Origin: Actinobacillus sp. GY-402
GTDB lineage: Bacteria; Pseudomonadota; Gammaproteobacteria; Enterobacterales; Pasteurellaceae
Assembly (NCBI RefSeq): GCF_014843355.1
Contig: NZ_CP062137.1
Location: 1,302,001-1,366,000, forward strand
Length of the DNA: 64,000 nt
Direction of reading: 5' to 3'
Positions 30,592 through 38,660 of this stretch are shown piece after piece. Both the position numbers and the translations under genes were made by a program. Numbering within the stretch: position 1 is the stretch's first letter; every line of letters starts with the position of its first letter. Under the pieces are notes generated by a model that made no database searches, had not been told where the DNA came from, and worked only from the letters and a program-made list of their open reading frames with translations.

Positions 30592-31947
30592 TTAGTAACC
30601 TAATTTTGCCGAATTCTCGAGCACTTGATCCACCATCGCCGGCGCAATACCAAGGTAGTTGCGCGGATCCGTCAGACGTTTGACGATTTCAGGTTGTAAA
30701 CGACTTGAAACCGCCGGCATGGTGTTCAAGACATCCGCCAAATGACCGCCCTGTTCGTTCACAATACGGCATGCGTCGTATACGACTTCGTGCGCCTCCT
30801 GCCGACCGATATACGGCGCCAACCCCATCATCACGGCTTCCGCCACAATTAAACCGTTGGTCATATCCAGATTACGTCCCATGGCTTCTTCATCCACAAT
30901 TAAGCCGCCCAGCATAAATTTCGCCTGATTCAGCGCGCCCGCAGTCAACACAAAACTTTCGGGAATCGATATCCATTCAGCGTGCCACGGACCGGTCGCC
31001 CGTTCCAAATCCTGAATCATGGCGTCTAACATCAAACCCGCCTGTTGACGTACGCCTTTCGCGCAGGCCAACATTAATTCGCTTGAAATCGGGTTACGTT
31101 TTTGCGGCATCGTACTGCTTGCGCCACGACCTTTGACAAACGGTTCATACAATTCACCGAATTCGTTTGACGCCATCAGCATAACGTCATACGCAATTTT
31201 CCCAAGCGATCCGGTTACCAAGGCCAGGAAATTAACCGCTTCCGCAAAACCGTCGCGGGCCACATGCCAAGTAGAAACCGGCACGCCGAGGCCAAGTATG
31301 TTCATCATGGCTTTTTGTACCGCCAGACCTTTATCGCCCAATGATGCCAGGGTTCCCGCCGCACCGGCGAATTCGCCCACTAACACGCGCGGTTTTAACT
31401 GTTCCAAACGTTGTTGATGACGGTCAAACATATCCAGCCAAATTGCCGTTTTATAACCGAACGTAACGGGTAACGCCTGTTGCAAGTGAGTGCGACCCGC
31501 CATGGCCGTATTACGATAACGTTTTGATAAGTCCGCTAAGATTTTACGTAACGCTTTGATATCACGTTCAATAATGTCAAAACCGTCACGTATCTGTAAC
31601 CCTACGGCACTATCCATAATATCTTGAGTGGTCGCGCCCCAGTGTACATAACCGCCCGAATTCTCCGCCTGTTTTGAAATCTGATGCACCAACGGCAAAA
31701 TCGGATAACCGACGATTTCCGTTTCATGACGCAATAAATCGAAATCCAAACTGTCCGCGTCGCATTTTGCCGTAATTTCGTCCGCCGCTTCCTGAGGAAT
31801 CACACCGCATTTTGCTTGCGCTTGAGCAAGCGCGATTTCCACTTCCACATATTTCCGGATTAATTCTTTATCATCGAAAATTGCACGCATTTCCGGTGTG
31901 CCGAAAGAGTCCCGGAATAATACTGAATCTAAAACGTTTGAAGCCAT
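30592..31947 (-). CDS. Fumarase/adenylosuccinate lyase-superfamily enzyme, PcaB-like
   Basis: A 451-residue class II lyase. The superfamily signature is GRGASSTMPQKRNPISSE (mobile catalytic-Ser loop); the substrate-site segments are VHWGATTQDIMDSA and MAGRTHLQQALPVTFG. The closest named pattern I recognise is the adenylosuccinate-lyase-like group that includes 3-carboxy-cis,cis-muconate cycloisomerase. But no aromatic-ring pathway genes are nearby, and purB-type function is unlikely in a cluster with a transporter and GntR regulator. Most members split a C-N or C-O bond to release fumarate. The start at 31947 follows AAGGAGAA. Transcription is from a promoter with operator and FNR site. Confidence 0.85.
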   Translation of the reverse strand: MASNVLDSVLFRDSFGTPEMRAIFDDKELIRKYVEVEIALAQAQAKCGVIPQEAADEITAKCDADSLDFDLLRHETEIVGYPILPLVHQISKQAENSGGYVHWGATTQDIMDSAVGLQIRDGFDIIERDIKALRKILADLSKRYRNTAMAGRTHLQQALPVTFGYKTAIWLDMFDRHQQRLEQLKPRVLVGEFAGAAGTLASLGDKGLAVQKAMMNILGLGVPVSTWHVARDGFAEAVNFLALVTGSLGKIAYDVMLMASNEFGELYEPFVKGRGASSTMPQKRNPISSELMLACAKGVRQQAGLMLDAMIQDLERATGPWHAEWISIPESFVLTAGALNQAKFMLGGLIVDEEAMGRNLDMTNGLIVAEAVMMGLAPYIGRQEAHEVVYDACRIVNEQGGHLADVLNTMPAVSSRLQPEIVKRLTDPRNYLGIAPAMVDQVLENSAKLGY

Positions 31948-31972
31948 CGTTTTCTCCTTACCCATTTGGTGT

Positions 31973-32010
31973 TTATTTGTTCGGACATATAATAATGTCC
32001 GAACAAATAA
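31973..32010. promoter_or_regulatory. Operator dyad and divergent promoters of the lyase operon
   Basis: Two perfect 16-bp arms (31973-31988 and 31995-32010) flank a 6-bp centre. Each arm contains the near-palindrome TGTTCGGACA, the TGT-N4-ACA layout of many GntR-family operators. The centre holds a minus-strand -10 TATTAT (31989-31994) and, overlapping, a plus-strand TATAAT (31988-31993). A regulator bound here would block both the lyase operon and the regulator gene. The likely binder is the divergent GntR protein. Confidence 0.8.
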
Positions 32011-32036
32011 GAATTCAATGCCTTTTTAATTTTTGT

Positions 32037-32050
32037 TTGATTAAAATCAA
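32037..32050. promoter_or_regulatory. Perfect FNR consensus site
   Basis: TTGATTAAAATCAA matches the FNR consensus TTGAT-N4-ATCAA at all ten positions. Its centre (32043.5) lies 61.5 bp upstream of the predicted lyase transcription start (about 31982), a classic class I activation distance. The same site lies 107 bp before the GntR-gene ATG. Confidence 0.8.
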
Positions 32051-32150
32051 AATTTATCCAATAAAGAATTTTTACGGCACAACATCACACCGGCGCCAAA
32101 GTGCGGTCAAATTTCTGCTAGAATATGGAAAACTGTACGGAAATGTTGTT

Positions 32151-32909
32151 ATGAACGGATATATTGAAAAAGAATCACGCTACGTCACCATAGCCAAAGA
32201 ACTGGCGCAACGCATTTCGCAGGGCGAGTTTCCCGTTGGTTCATTGCTTCCCACCGAAATGGCGCTCTGCGAACATTATCAAGCCAGTCGCCATACGATT
32301 CGCGATGCACTGAGAGAGCTTTCGGATATCGGCTTGGTTTCACGTAAAAAACGTATCGGCACGCGTGTCGAAAGCACCGCCGAAACCACCATTAACAGCG
32401 GACAATCGCTTGCCTCGCTTGAAGATTTGGTTGAACTCGCCCGCCATCATGTACGCGTTGTGAAAGACATTCAGCAAATTGTAGCGGATCAGGCATTAGC
32501 GGATCTCATCGGCTGTTCGCTCGGTTCTCATTGGTTAAAAATTGAAAGTATTCGTGAAAACAGCGAACAGCCCGACGCACCGATTTGCATTACGCAAAGT
32601 TACGTAACGGCAAGTTACCACAAAATCGGCGAACTCATCAAAGCGGATCCTTTCGCTTTAATCAGCGATCTTATCGAACAGCAATACGGGCGCCGCAGCG
32701 TGGAAGTGCGCCAAACGATCACCGCCGTGGCGATAGACGCCCATTCCGCCGACATTCTGAATGCGCCGACGGGCAGCCCCGCGCTCAGAATTGTACGTCA
32801 GTACATGGATCGTCTCGGCAAAGTGCTGGAAACGACGATTTCGCTTCATCCCGCCGAACGTTATACCTGTTCGATCACACTCAAACGAATAAATAAAGAA
32901 AACTGTTAA
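32151..32909 (+). CDS. GntR-family (HutC/UTRA) transcriptional regulator
   Basis: A 252-residue regulator. The N-terminal winged helix is YVTIAKELAQRISQGEFPVG, LLPTEMALCEHYQASRHTIR and DALRELSDIGLVSRKKRIGT; residues 85-250 form a UTRA effector-binding domain. The start MNGYIEKESRYV at 32151 was chosen because the upstream in-frame extension crosses the operator and the lyase gene. Divergent from the lyase operon and most likely its repressor, released by the substrate or a derivative. Confidence 0.9.
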   Translation: MNGYIEKESRYVTIAKELAQRISQGEFPVGSLLPTEMALCEHYQASRHTIRDALRELSDIGLVSRKKRIGTRVESTAETTINSGQSLASLEDLVELARHHVRVVKDIQQIVADQALADLIGCSLGSHWLKIESIRENSEQPDAPICITQSYVTASYHKIGELIKADPFALISDLIEQQYGRRSVEVRQTITAVAIDAHSADILNAPTGSPALRIVRQYMDRLGKVLETTISLHPAERYTCSITLKRINKENC

Positions 32910-33002
32910 AATTTTGACCGCACTTTGTGATAGAATACCGCCCTTTTTAACGGCTTGCCTTCCGGCGGGCTACTGACTTGAACTCAGACAAACGGAAAAT
33001 CT

Positions 33003-34373
33003 ATGACATTCAAACCCGAACTGCTCTCTCCTGCGGGCACTTTAAAAAATATGCGTTACGCCTTTGCTTACGGCGCCGACGCCATTTATGCAGGACAACC
33101 GCGCTACAGTTTACGCGTGCGCAACAACGAATTTAACCACGAAACCCTAAAACAGGCTATCGACGAAGCTCACGGTTTAGGCAAGAAATTTTACGTGGTG
33201 GTGAACATTGCGCCGCACAATTCAAAATTAAAAACCTTCGTAAAAGACGTGCAAAAAATCGTCGAAATGAAACCAGACGCTTTAATTATGTCCGATCCGG
33301 GATTAATTATGCTGGTGCGCGAAAACTTCCCGGAAATGGCGATTCATCTTTCCGTACAAGCGAATGCGGTGAACTGGGCGACGGTGAAATTCTGGAAACA
33401 AATGGGCTTAACCCGCGTGATTCTTTCCCGCGAACTTTCTATTGACGAAATCGCCGAAATCCGCCGCCAGGTTCCGGATATCGAACTGGAAATTTTCGTG
33501 CACGGCGCTTTATGCATGGCCTATTCCGGACGTTGCCTGTTATCCGGTTACATCAACAAACGGGATCCGAACCAAGGCACCTGTACCAACGCCTGCCGTT
33601 GGGAATACAAACTGCAGGAAGGAAAAACGGACGATGTGGGCAATATCGTACCGAAATTCGAACCGGAAATTGATGTGAAAAACGTGGCGCCGACCTTAGG
33701 CGAAGGCACGCCGACGGACAAAGTGTTCATTTACACCGAACCGAAACGTCCGGACGAACCGATGACGGCATTCGAAGACGAACACGGCACCTATTTCATG
33801 AACTCAAAAGACTTGCGTGCGGTGCAACATGTGGAAACGCTGACTAAATTAGGCGTGCATTCGTTAAAAATCGAAGGACGCACAAAATCCTTCTATTATT
33901 GCGCCCGCACCGCGCAGGTTTACCGCAAAGCCATTGATGATGCGGCCGCCGGCAAACCTTTTGACGAAAGTCTGTTAACCACGCTGGAAAGCCTGGCACA
34001 CCGCGGTTATACCGAAGGTTTCCTGCGTCGTCACACTCACGACGAATATCAAAATTATGATTACGGTTATTCCGTTTCCGAACGTCAGCAGTTCGTCGGC
34101 GAATTTACCGGCAAACGCAACGCACAAGGAATGGCGGAAGTGGCGGTGAAAAACAAATTTCTGCTGGGAGATGAAGTGGAAATGATGACGCCGAAAGGCA
34201 ATATTGTCTTCAAAATCAACCGAATGCTGAACCGCAAAGGGGAAATGACGGACGCCGCCTTAGGCGACGGACATTTCGTCTATTTAGACGTGCCGGAAGA
34301 CATTCAGCTGGATTACGCCTTATTAATGCGTAATTTAAACGGCGCCGACACCCGCAATCCTCATCAAAAATAG
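33003..34373 (+). CDS. trhP: tRNA 5-hydroxyuridine modification protein TrhP (YegQ)
   Basis: A 456-residue U32-family protein needed, with prephenate as source, for forming 5-hydroxyuridine at tRNA position 34; it is not a true peptidase. Motifs: LLSPAGTLKNMRYAFAYGAD, VHGALCMAYSGRCLLSGYI, and the Cys-rich GTCTNACRWEY expected for an iron-sulfur site. Length and motifs fit YegQ better than the paralogs RlhA (longer) and UbiU/UbiV (shorter). Stands alone, with a good terminator after it. Confidence 0.9.
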   Translation: MTFKPELLSPAGTLKNMRYAFAYGADAIYAGQPRYSLRVRNNEFNHETLKQAIDEAHGLGKKFYVVVNIAPHNSKLKTFVKDVQKIVEMKPDALIMSDPGLIMLVRENFPEMAIHLSVQANAVNWATVKFWKQMGLTRVILSRELSIDEIAEIRRQVPDIELEIFVHGALCMAYSGRCLLSGYINKRDPNQGTCTNACRWEYKLQEGKTDDVGNIVPKFEPEIDVKNVAPTLGEGTPTDKVFIYTEPKRPDEPMTAFEDEHGTYFMNSKDLRAVQHVETLTKLGVHSLKIEGRTKSFYYCARTAQVYRKAIDDAAAGKPFDESLLTTLESLAHRGYTEGFLRRHTHDEYQNYDYGYSVSERQQFVGEFTGKRNAQGMAEVAVKNKFLLGDEVEMMTPKGNIVFKINRMLNRKGEMTDAALGDGHFVYLDVPEDIQLDYALLMRNLNGADTRNPHQK

Positions 34374-34380
34374 CACGTTT

Positions 34381-34408
34381 AAGCCCTTTCTCGTTAAAGG
34401 GCTTTTCA
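34381..34408 (+). terminator. Terminator after trhP
   Basis: AAGCCCTTT (34381-34389) and AAAGGGCTT (34396-34404) form a 9-bp stem with a 6-nt loop, followed by TTCATTTT. Confidence 0.9.
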
Positions 34409-34460
34409 TTTTCTCGTTTTATCAATGAAATACATTTTTTCACTTATTTATCACAAAATT

Positions 34461-34474
34461 TTGACATATATCAA
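34461..34474 (+). promoter_or_regulatory. FNR-like site in the trhP-ettA gap
   Basis: TTGACATATATCAA matches FNR (TTGAT-N4-ATCAA) at nine of ten positions. It stands alone upstream of no annotated gene. Counted from the best -10 candidate, TACCAT at 34516-34521 (start near 34528), its centre lies about 60.5 bp upstream. Confidence 0.6.
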
Positions 34475-34527
34475 ATAAACGCCAAATCAGACTTTTCAAG
34501 CTGAAACTTTTCCGCTACCATGCGCTC

Positions 34528-34626
34528 CGTCAAGTAATTGCTTGATATTCATAAAGTTCCTAAATAAAATAATCATAAATAAATAGCTAAACTACTTTCC
34601 TACCGCCGTTTTGGCGGTTTTTTTTG
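34528..34626 (+). ncRNA. Candidate FNR-activated small RNA
   Basis: The 462-bp gap between trhP and ettA ends with an orphan Rho-independent terminator: ACCGCC (34602-34607), GGCGGT (34613-34618), then a run of eight or more T. No open reading frame of quality ends at it. Upstream lie an FNR-like site and a plausible -10, giving a transcript of about 100 nt. It has a 5' hairpin (TCAAG/CTTGA, 34530-34545), an A+T-rich single-stranded middle and a pyrimidine-rich CTACTTTCCTACC before the terminator, much like Hfq-dependent small RNAs such as FnrS in layout. I cannot show sequence homology to FnrS. The start site is estimated. Confidence 0.45.
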
Positions 34627-34835
34627 CTTATTTTTCAATGAATTACGCTTACTTATTTTTTCAAATTTATTTTAGTGGCCGTTTAGTGGCTGTGGCTTTT
34701 TTAGTTAAAGCCTCAAAAAAACTAATCAAAATCCTACCGCACTTTTCACGGATTAAGCCCACAAATCACTTACAAATTCCGGCGAATTCCAGTAGAATGC
34801 ACGGCTAAATTTAAATCACAAAGATGGAATCCAAT

Positions 34836-36506
34836 ATGTCATCACAATTTGTTTTTACCATGCATCGCGTGGGAAAAGTCGTTCCGCCGAAGCGTCATAT
34901 TCTTAAAGATATTTCTTTAAGCTTTTTCCCCGGCGCCAAAATCGGTGTGCTCGGTTTAAACGGCGCGGGTAAATCCACTCTGTTACGCATTATGGCGGGC
35001 GTGGACAAAGAATTCGAAGGCGAAGCGCGTCCGCAGCCGGGAATTAAAATCGGTTATCTGCCGCAGGAACCGAAGTTGGAACCGCAACAAACCGTACGTG
35101 AAGCCGTTGAAGAAGCGGTTTCCGAGGTGAAAAACGCGCTGACTCGGTTAGATGAAGTCTATGCCGCTTATGCCGATGAAAACGCCGATTTCGATAAACT
35201 AGCCGCGGAACAAGCGCAGTTGGAAGCCATTATTCAGGCGCACGACGGTCACAATCTCGATAACCAGCTGGAGCGCGCGGCCGATGCGCTTCGTCTGCCG
35301 GAATGGGACGCCAAAATCGAACATTTATCCGGCGGTGAACGCCGTCGCGTGGCGCTTTGCCGTTTGTTGCTGGAAAAACCGGATATGCTGTTGCTGGACG
35401 AACCGACCAACCATTTGGATGCGGAATCCGTGGCCTGGTTAGAACGATTCTTGCACGACTACGAAGGCACCGTGGTGGCCATTACCCACGACCGTTATTT
35501 CTTAGACAACGTAGCCGGCTGGATCTTAGAGCTCGACCGCGGCGAAGGCATTCCTTGGGAAGGCAATTATTCTTCCTGGCTGGAACAAAAAGAAAAACGT
35601 TTAGCCCAAGAACAGGCGGCGGAATCGGCTCGCCAAAAATCCATCGAGAAAGAATTGGAATGGGTGCGTCAGAATCCGAAAGGCCGTCAAGCAAAAAGCA
35701 AAGCGCGTATGGCCCGTTTTGAAGAACTCAACAGCGGCGAATACCAAAAACGTAATGAAACCAACGAACTCTTCATTCCGCCCGGTCCGCGTTTAGGCGA
35801 CAAAGTGATTGAAGTGGAACATTTGACCAAATCTTACGGCGACCGCACGTTAATCGACGATTTGTCCTTCAGTATTCCGAAAGGTGCGATCGTCGGCATT
35901 ATCGGTGCTAACGGCGCCGGTAAATCTACGCTTTTCCGTATGCTTTCCGGCAAAGAACAACCGGATTCCGGTTCCGTCACCTTAGGCGAAACCGTGGTGC
36001 TGGCTTCGGTGGATCAGTTCCGCGACGCCATGGACGATAAAAAAACCGTGTGGGAAGAAGTCTCCGGCGGTCAGGATATTTTAACCGTCGGCAACTTCGA
36101 AATCCCAAGCCGTGCATACGTCGGACGCTTTAACTTCAAAGGCGTGGACCAACAAAAACGCGTAGGCGAGCTCTCCGGCGGCGAACGCGGACGTTTACAT
36201 TTGGCAAAACTGCTGCAACGCGGCGGTAACGTGTTGTTATTGGACGAACCGACCAATGATTTAGACGTAGAAACCTTACGCGCCTTGGAAAATGCCATCT
36301 TAGAATTTCCTGGCTGCGCCATGGTGATTTCCCACGACCGCTGGTTCTTAGACCGCATCGCCACCCACATTCTGGACTACGGCGACGAAGGCAAAGTGAC
36401 TTTCTACGAAGGTAACTTCTCCGACTACGAAGAGTGGAAAAAGAAAACCTTAGGCGACGCGGCGGCTCAACCGCATCGCATGAAATATAAACGCATTGCG
36501 AAATAA
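34836..36506 (+). CDS. ettA: Energy-dependent translational throttle protein EttA
   Basis: EttA, 556 residues, an ABC-F ATPase without membrane domains that binds the ribosomal E site and gates the first peptide bond according to the ATP/ADP ratio. Two ABC modules: Walker A GLNGAGKSTLLRI and GANGAGKSTLFRM; signatures LSGGERRRVALCRLL and LSGGERGRLHLAKLL; Walker B LLLDEPTNHLDAESV and LLLDEPTNDLDVETL. The linker between modules has the P-site tRNA interaction motif region. Start MSSQFVFTMHRVGKVVPP at 34836 fits the family; the annotated-length extension of four residues is unneeded. Confidence 0.97.
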   Translation: MSSQFVFTMHRVGKVVPPKRHILKDISLSFFPGAKIGVLGLNGAGKSTLLRIMAGVDKEFEGEARPQPGIKIGYLPQEPKLEPQQTVREAVEEAVSEVKNALTRLDEVYAAYADENADFDKLAAEQAQLEAIIQAHDGHNLDNQLERAADALRLPEWDAKIEHLSGGERRRVALCRLLLEKPDMLLLDEPTNHLDAESVAWLERFLHDYEGTVVAITHDRYFLDNVAGWILELDRGEGIPWEGNYSSWLEQKEKRLAQEQAAESARQKSIEKELEWVRQNPKGRQAKSKARMARFEELNSGEYQKRNETNELFIPPGPRLGDKVIEVEHLTKSYGDRTLIDDLSFSIPKGAIVGIIGANGAGKSTLFRMLSGKEQPDSGSVTLGETVVLASVDQFRDAMDDKKTVWEEVSGGQDILTVGNFEIPSRAYVGRFNFKGVDQQKRVGELSGGERGRLHLAKLLQRGGNVLLLDEPTNDLDVETLRALENAILEFPGCAMVISHDRWFLDRIATHILDYGDEGKVTFYEGNFSDYEEWKKKTLGDAAAQPHRMKYKRIAK

Positions 36507-36518
36507 CGCAATAATTCG

Positions 36519-36547
36519 GGCTGTCTTTTTACGAAGACAGCCTTTTC
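36519..36547 (+). terminator. Terminator after ettA
   Basis: GGCTGTCTT (36519-36527) and AAGACAGCC (36534-36542) form a 9-bp stem with a 6-nt loop, followed by TTTTCC. Confidence 0.88.
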
Positions 36548-36593
36548 CTTTTATCCAAACATAGTATGCACGCAAAAAACAGCGCAAATTTTT

Positions 36594-36638
36594 CCCGCAC
36601 TTTTTAAAGTGCGGTCGATTTTCACCGCACTTTTTGTT
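36594..36638. repeat. Cluster of three DNA uptake signals before parE
   Basis: CCGCACTTTT, AAAGTGCGGTCGATTTT and ACCGCACTTTTTG follow each other within 45 bp, the first two as a tight inverted pair. This is the densest cluster of these Haemophilus-type uptake signals in the window and illustrates the class; single copies occur throughout, in genes and gaps. Confidence 0.8.
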
Positions 36639-36690
36639 AAAATCCGTTCCAATTTTTTCATTTCACTTTACTTCATATCCGACAAAAATT

Positions 36691-38622
36691 ATGGCGACGC
36701 AAAACGAATACGATTCTATTAATATCACAGTCCTAAAAGGCCTGGAGCCCGTGCAAATCCGCCCCGGCATGTACACCGATACGACTCGTCCGAACCATTT
36801 GGGACAGGAAGTTATCGATAACAGCGTGGATGAAGCTTTGGCGGGATTTGCGTCGAAAATCGAAGTGATTCTGCATAAAGATCAATCTCTGGAAGTTACC
36901 GATAACGGCCGCGGAATGCCGGTAGATATGCATCCGACGGAAAAAATGTCCGGCGTGGAAGTCATTATGACCAAACTGCACGCGGGCGGTAAATTTTCCA
37001 ACGCCAATTATGAATTCGCCGGCGGTTTGCACGGCGTCGGCGTTTCCGTGGTGAACGCCCTTTCCGAACGGGTGGACGTCACCGTACGTCGCGGCGGCCA
37101 GATTTATCACATCGCATTTGCCAACGGTGAAAAAGTGGAAGAACTCGAAGTGATCGGCACCTGCGGACGCCGTAACACAGGGACGTCTTTGCACTTCAAA
37201 CCCAATCCGAAATATTTCGACAGCGACAAATTTTCCGTCAGTCGCTTGCGCCATTTGTTACGGGCCAAAGCGGTGCTGTGTTCGGGATTGGAAATTAAAT
37301 TTATCGACAAAGTCAACGACACGGAAGAAAGCTGGTGCTATCAGGACGGACTTGCCGATTATCTGACGGAAGCCGCTGGCGAATTCGTCACGGTGCCGGA
37401 AACGCCGTTTGTGGGCGAATTCAAGGGCTCCGGCGAAGCGGTGGAATGGGCGTTATTCTGGCTGCCCGAAGGCGGCGAACTGGTCACCGAAAGTTACGTA
37501 AACCTGATTCCCACCATCCAGGGCGGAACCCATGTAAACGGCTTGCGGAAAGGCTTGATCGACGCCATGGTCGAATTCTGCGAATATCACAATTTACTGC
37601 CGAAAGGCGTGAAATTAACCGCCGACGATTTATGGGATCGCTGCGCTTACGTGCTTTCCCTTAAAATGCACGACGCCCAGTTTGCCGGCCAAACCAAAGA
37701 ACGGCTGTCCTCACGGGAAAGCGCCGTATTTGTCGGCGGCGTGGTGAAAGACGCTTTCAGCTTGTGGCTGAACAACAATATGGAACCGGCAAAATTACTG
37801 GCGGAAATGACGATTAATTCCGCCCAACGCCGTTTGCGTGCGGCTAAAAAAGTGGTGCGAAAAAAACTGACTTCCGGTCCGGCGTTGCCGGGCAAACTGG
37901 CGGACTGTTCGCAGCAGGATTTGGAGCGTACCGAATTATTCTTGGTGGAAGGCGATTCCGCCGGCGGCTCGGCAAAACAGGCGCGCGATCGCGAATATCA
38001 GGCGATTCTGCCGTTGCGCGGCAAAATTCTGAACACCTGGGAAGTGTCTTCCGAACAGGTTTTAGGTTCCGAAGAAGTGCACAATATCGCGGTAGCGCTG
38101 GGAATCGACCCCGACAGCGACGATCTCAGCCAGTTACGCTACGGCAAAGTCTGTATTCTGGCGGATGCCGACAGCGACGGCTTGCATATCGCCACTTTGT
38201 TATGCGCGTTATTTTTGCGTCATTTTCCGAAACTGGTGGAAAACGGGCACGTTTATGTGGCAATGCCGCCGCTTTATCGTATCGATTTAGGCAAAGAAGT
38301 GTATTACGCATTAGACGAAAACGAAAAAGACGCCGTGCTTGACCGTTTGAGCAACAAAAAAGGCAAACCGAATGTGCAACGCTTTAAAGGTCTGGGAGAA
38401 ATGAACCCGAGCCAGCTGCGGGAAACCACTATGGAGCCGAGCACCCGTCGTTTGGTGCAGTTGACTTATGCCGCCTACGATGAAAATGCGGAAAGTGCGG
38501 GCGAAAATTCGCAAGAAAATGACACCATTGAATTGATGGATATGCTGCTCAACAAAAAACGCGCGGAAGACCGCAAAAACTGGCTGCAAACCAAAGGCGA
38601 TCAGGCTGATTTAGAAGTTTAA
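36691..38622 (+). CDS. parE: DNA topoisomerase IV subunit B
   Basis: ParE, 643 residues, the ATPase subunit of topoisomerase IV, which unlinks daughter chromosomes. GHKL ATP site: EVIDNSVDEALAG, DNGRGMP, GGLHGVGVSVVNALS. Toprim: TELFLVEGDSAGGSAKQARD and ILADADSDGLHI. QRDR segment EGDSAGGSAKQARDREYQAI looks wild-type. The start MATQNEYDSINI at 36691 matches the family; 19 upstream in-frame residues are rejected. Only 38 bp separate it from nirK, which in turn separates it from its usual partner parC. Confidence 0.97.
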   Translation: MATQNEYDSINITVLKGLEPVQIRPGMYTDTTRPNHLGQEVIDNSVDEALAGFASKIEVILHKDQSLEVTDNGRGMPVDMHPTEKMSGVEVIMTKLHAGGKFSNANYEFAGGLHGVGVSVVNALSERVDVTVRRGGQIYHIAFANGEKVEELEVIGTCGRRNTGTSLHFKPNPKYFDSDKFSVSRLRHLLRAKAVLCSGLEIKFIDKVNDTEESWCYQDGLADYLTEAAGEFVTVPETPFVGEFKGSGEAVEWALFWLPEGGELVTESYVNLIPTIQGGTHVNGLRKGLIDAMVEFCEYHNLLPKGVKLTADDLWDRCAYVLSLKMHDAQFAGQTKERLSSRESAVFVGGVVKDAFSLWLNNNMEPAKLLAEMTINSAQRRLRAAKKVVRKKLTSGPALPGKLADCSQQDLERTELFLVEGDSAGGSAKQARDREYQAILPLRGKILNTWEVSSEQVLGSEEVHNIAVALGIDPDSDDLSQLRYGKVCILADADSDGLHIATLLCALFLRHFPKLVENGHVYVAMPPLYRIDLGKEVYYALDENEKDAVLDRLSNKKGKPNVQRFKGLGEMNPSQLRETTMEPSTRRLVQLTYAAYDENAESAGENSQENDTIELMDMLLNKKRAEDRKNWLQTKGDQADLEV

Positions 38623-38660
38623 ACCGGCATCGTTTCATCCGACGCCATGACGGAGTTTTC

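Noticed and set aside
30592-31947. Calling the lyase purB or pcaB
   Set aside because: Similarity is at superfamily level and the neighbourhood fits neither purine synthesis nor aromatic degradation, so no symbol was assigned.
31812-32150. 113-residue N-terminal extension of the GntR regulator
   Set aside because: It overlaps the divergent lyase gene and the operator region; the family N-terminus begins at 32151.
34611-34808. 65-codon plus-strand open frame between the orphan terminator and ettA
   Set aside because: It begins inside the terminator T-run, has no ribosome site, contains a USS and has no recognisable domain; more likely leader DNA of ettA.
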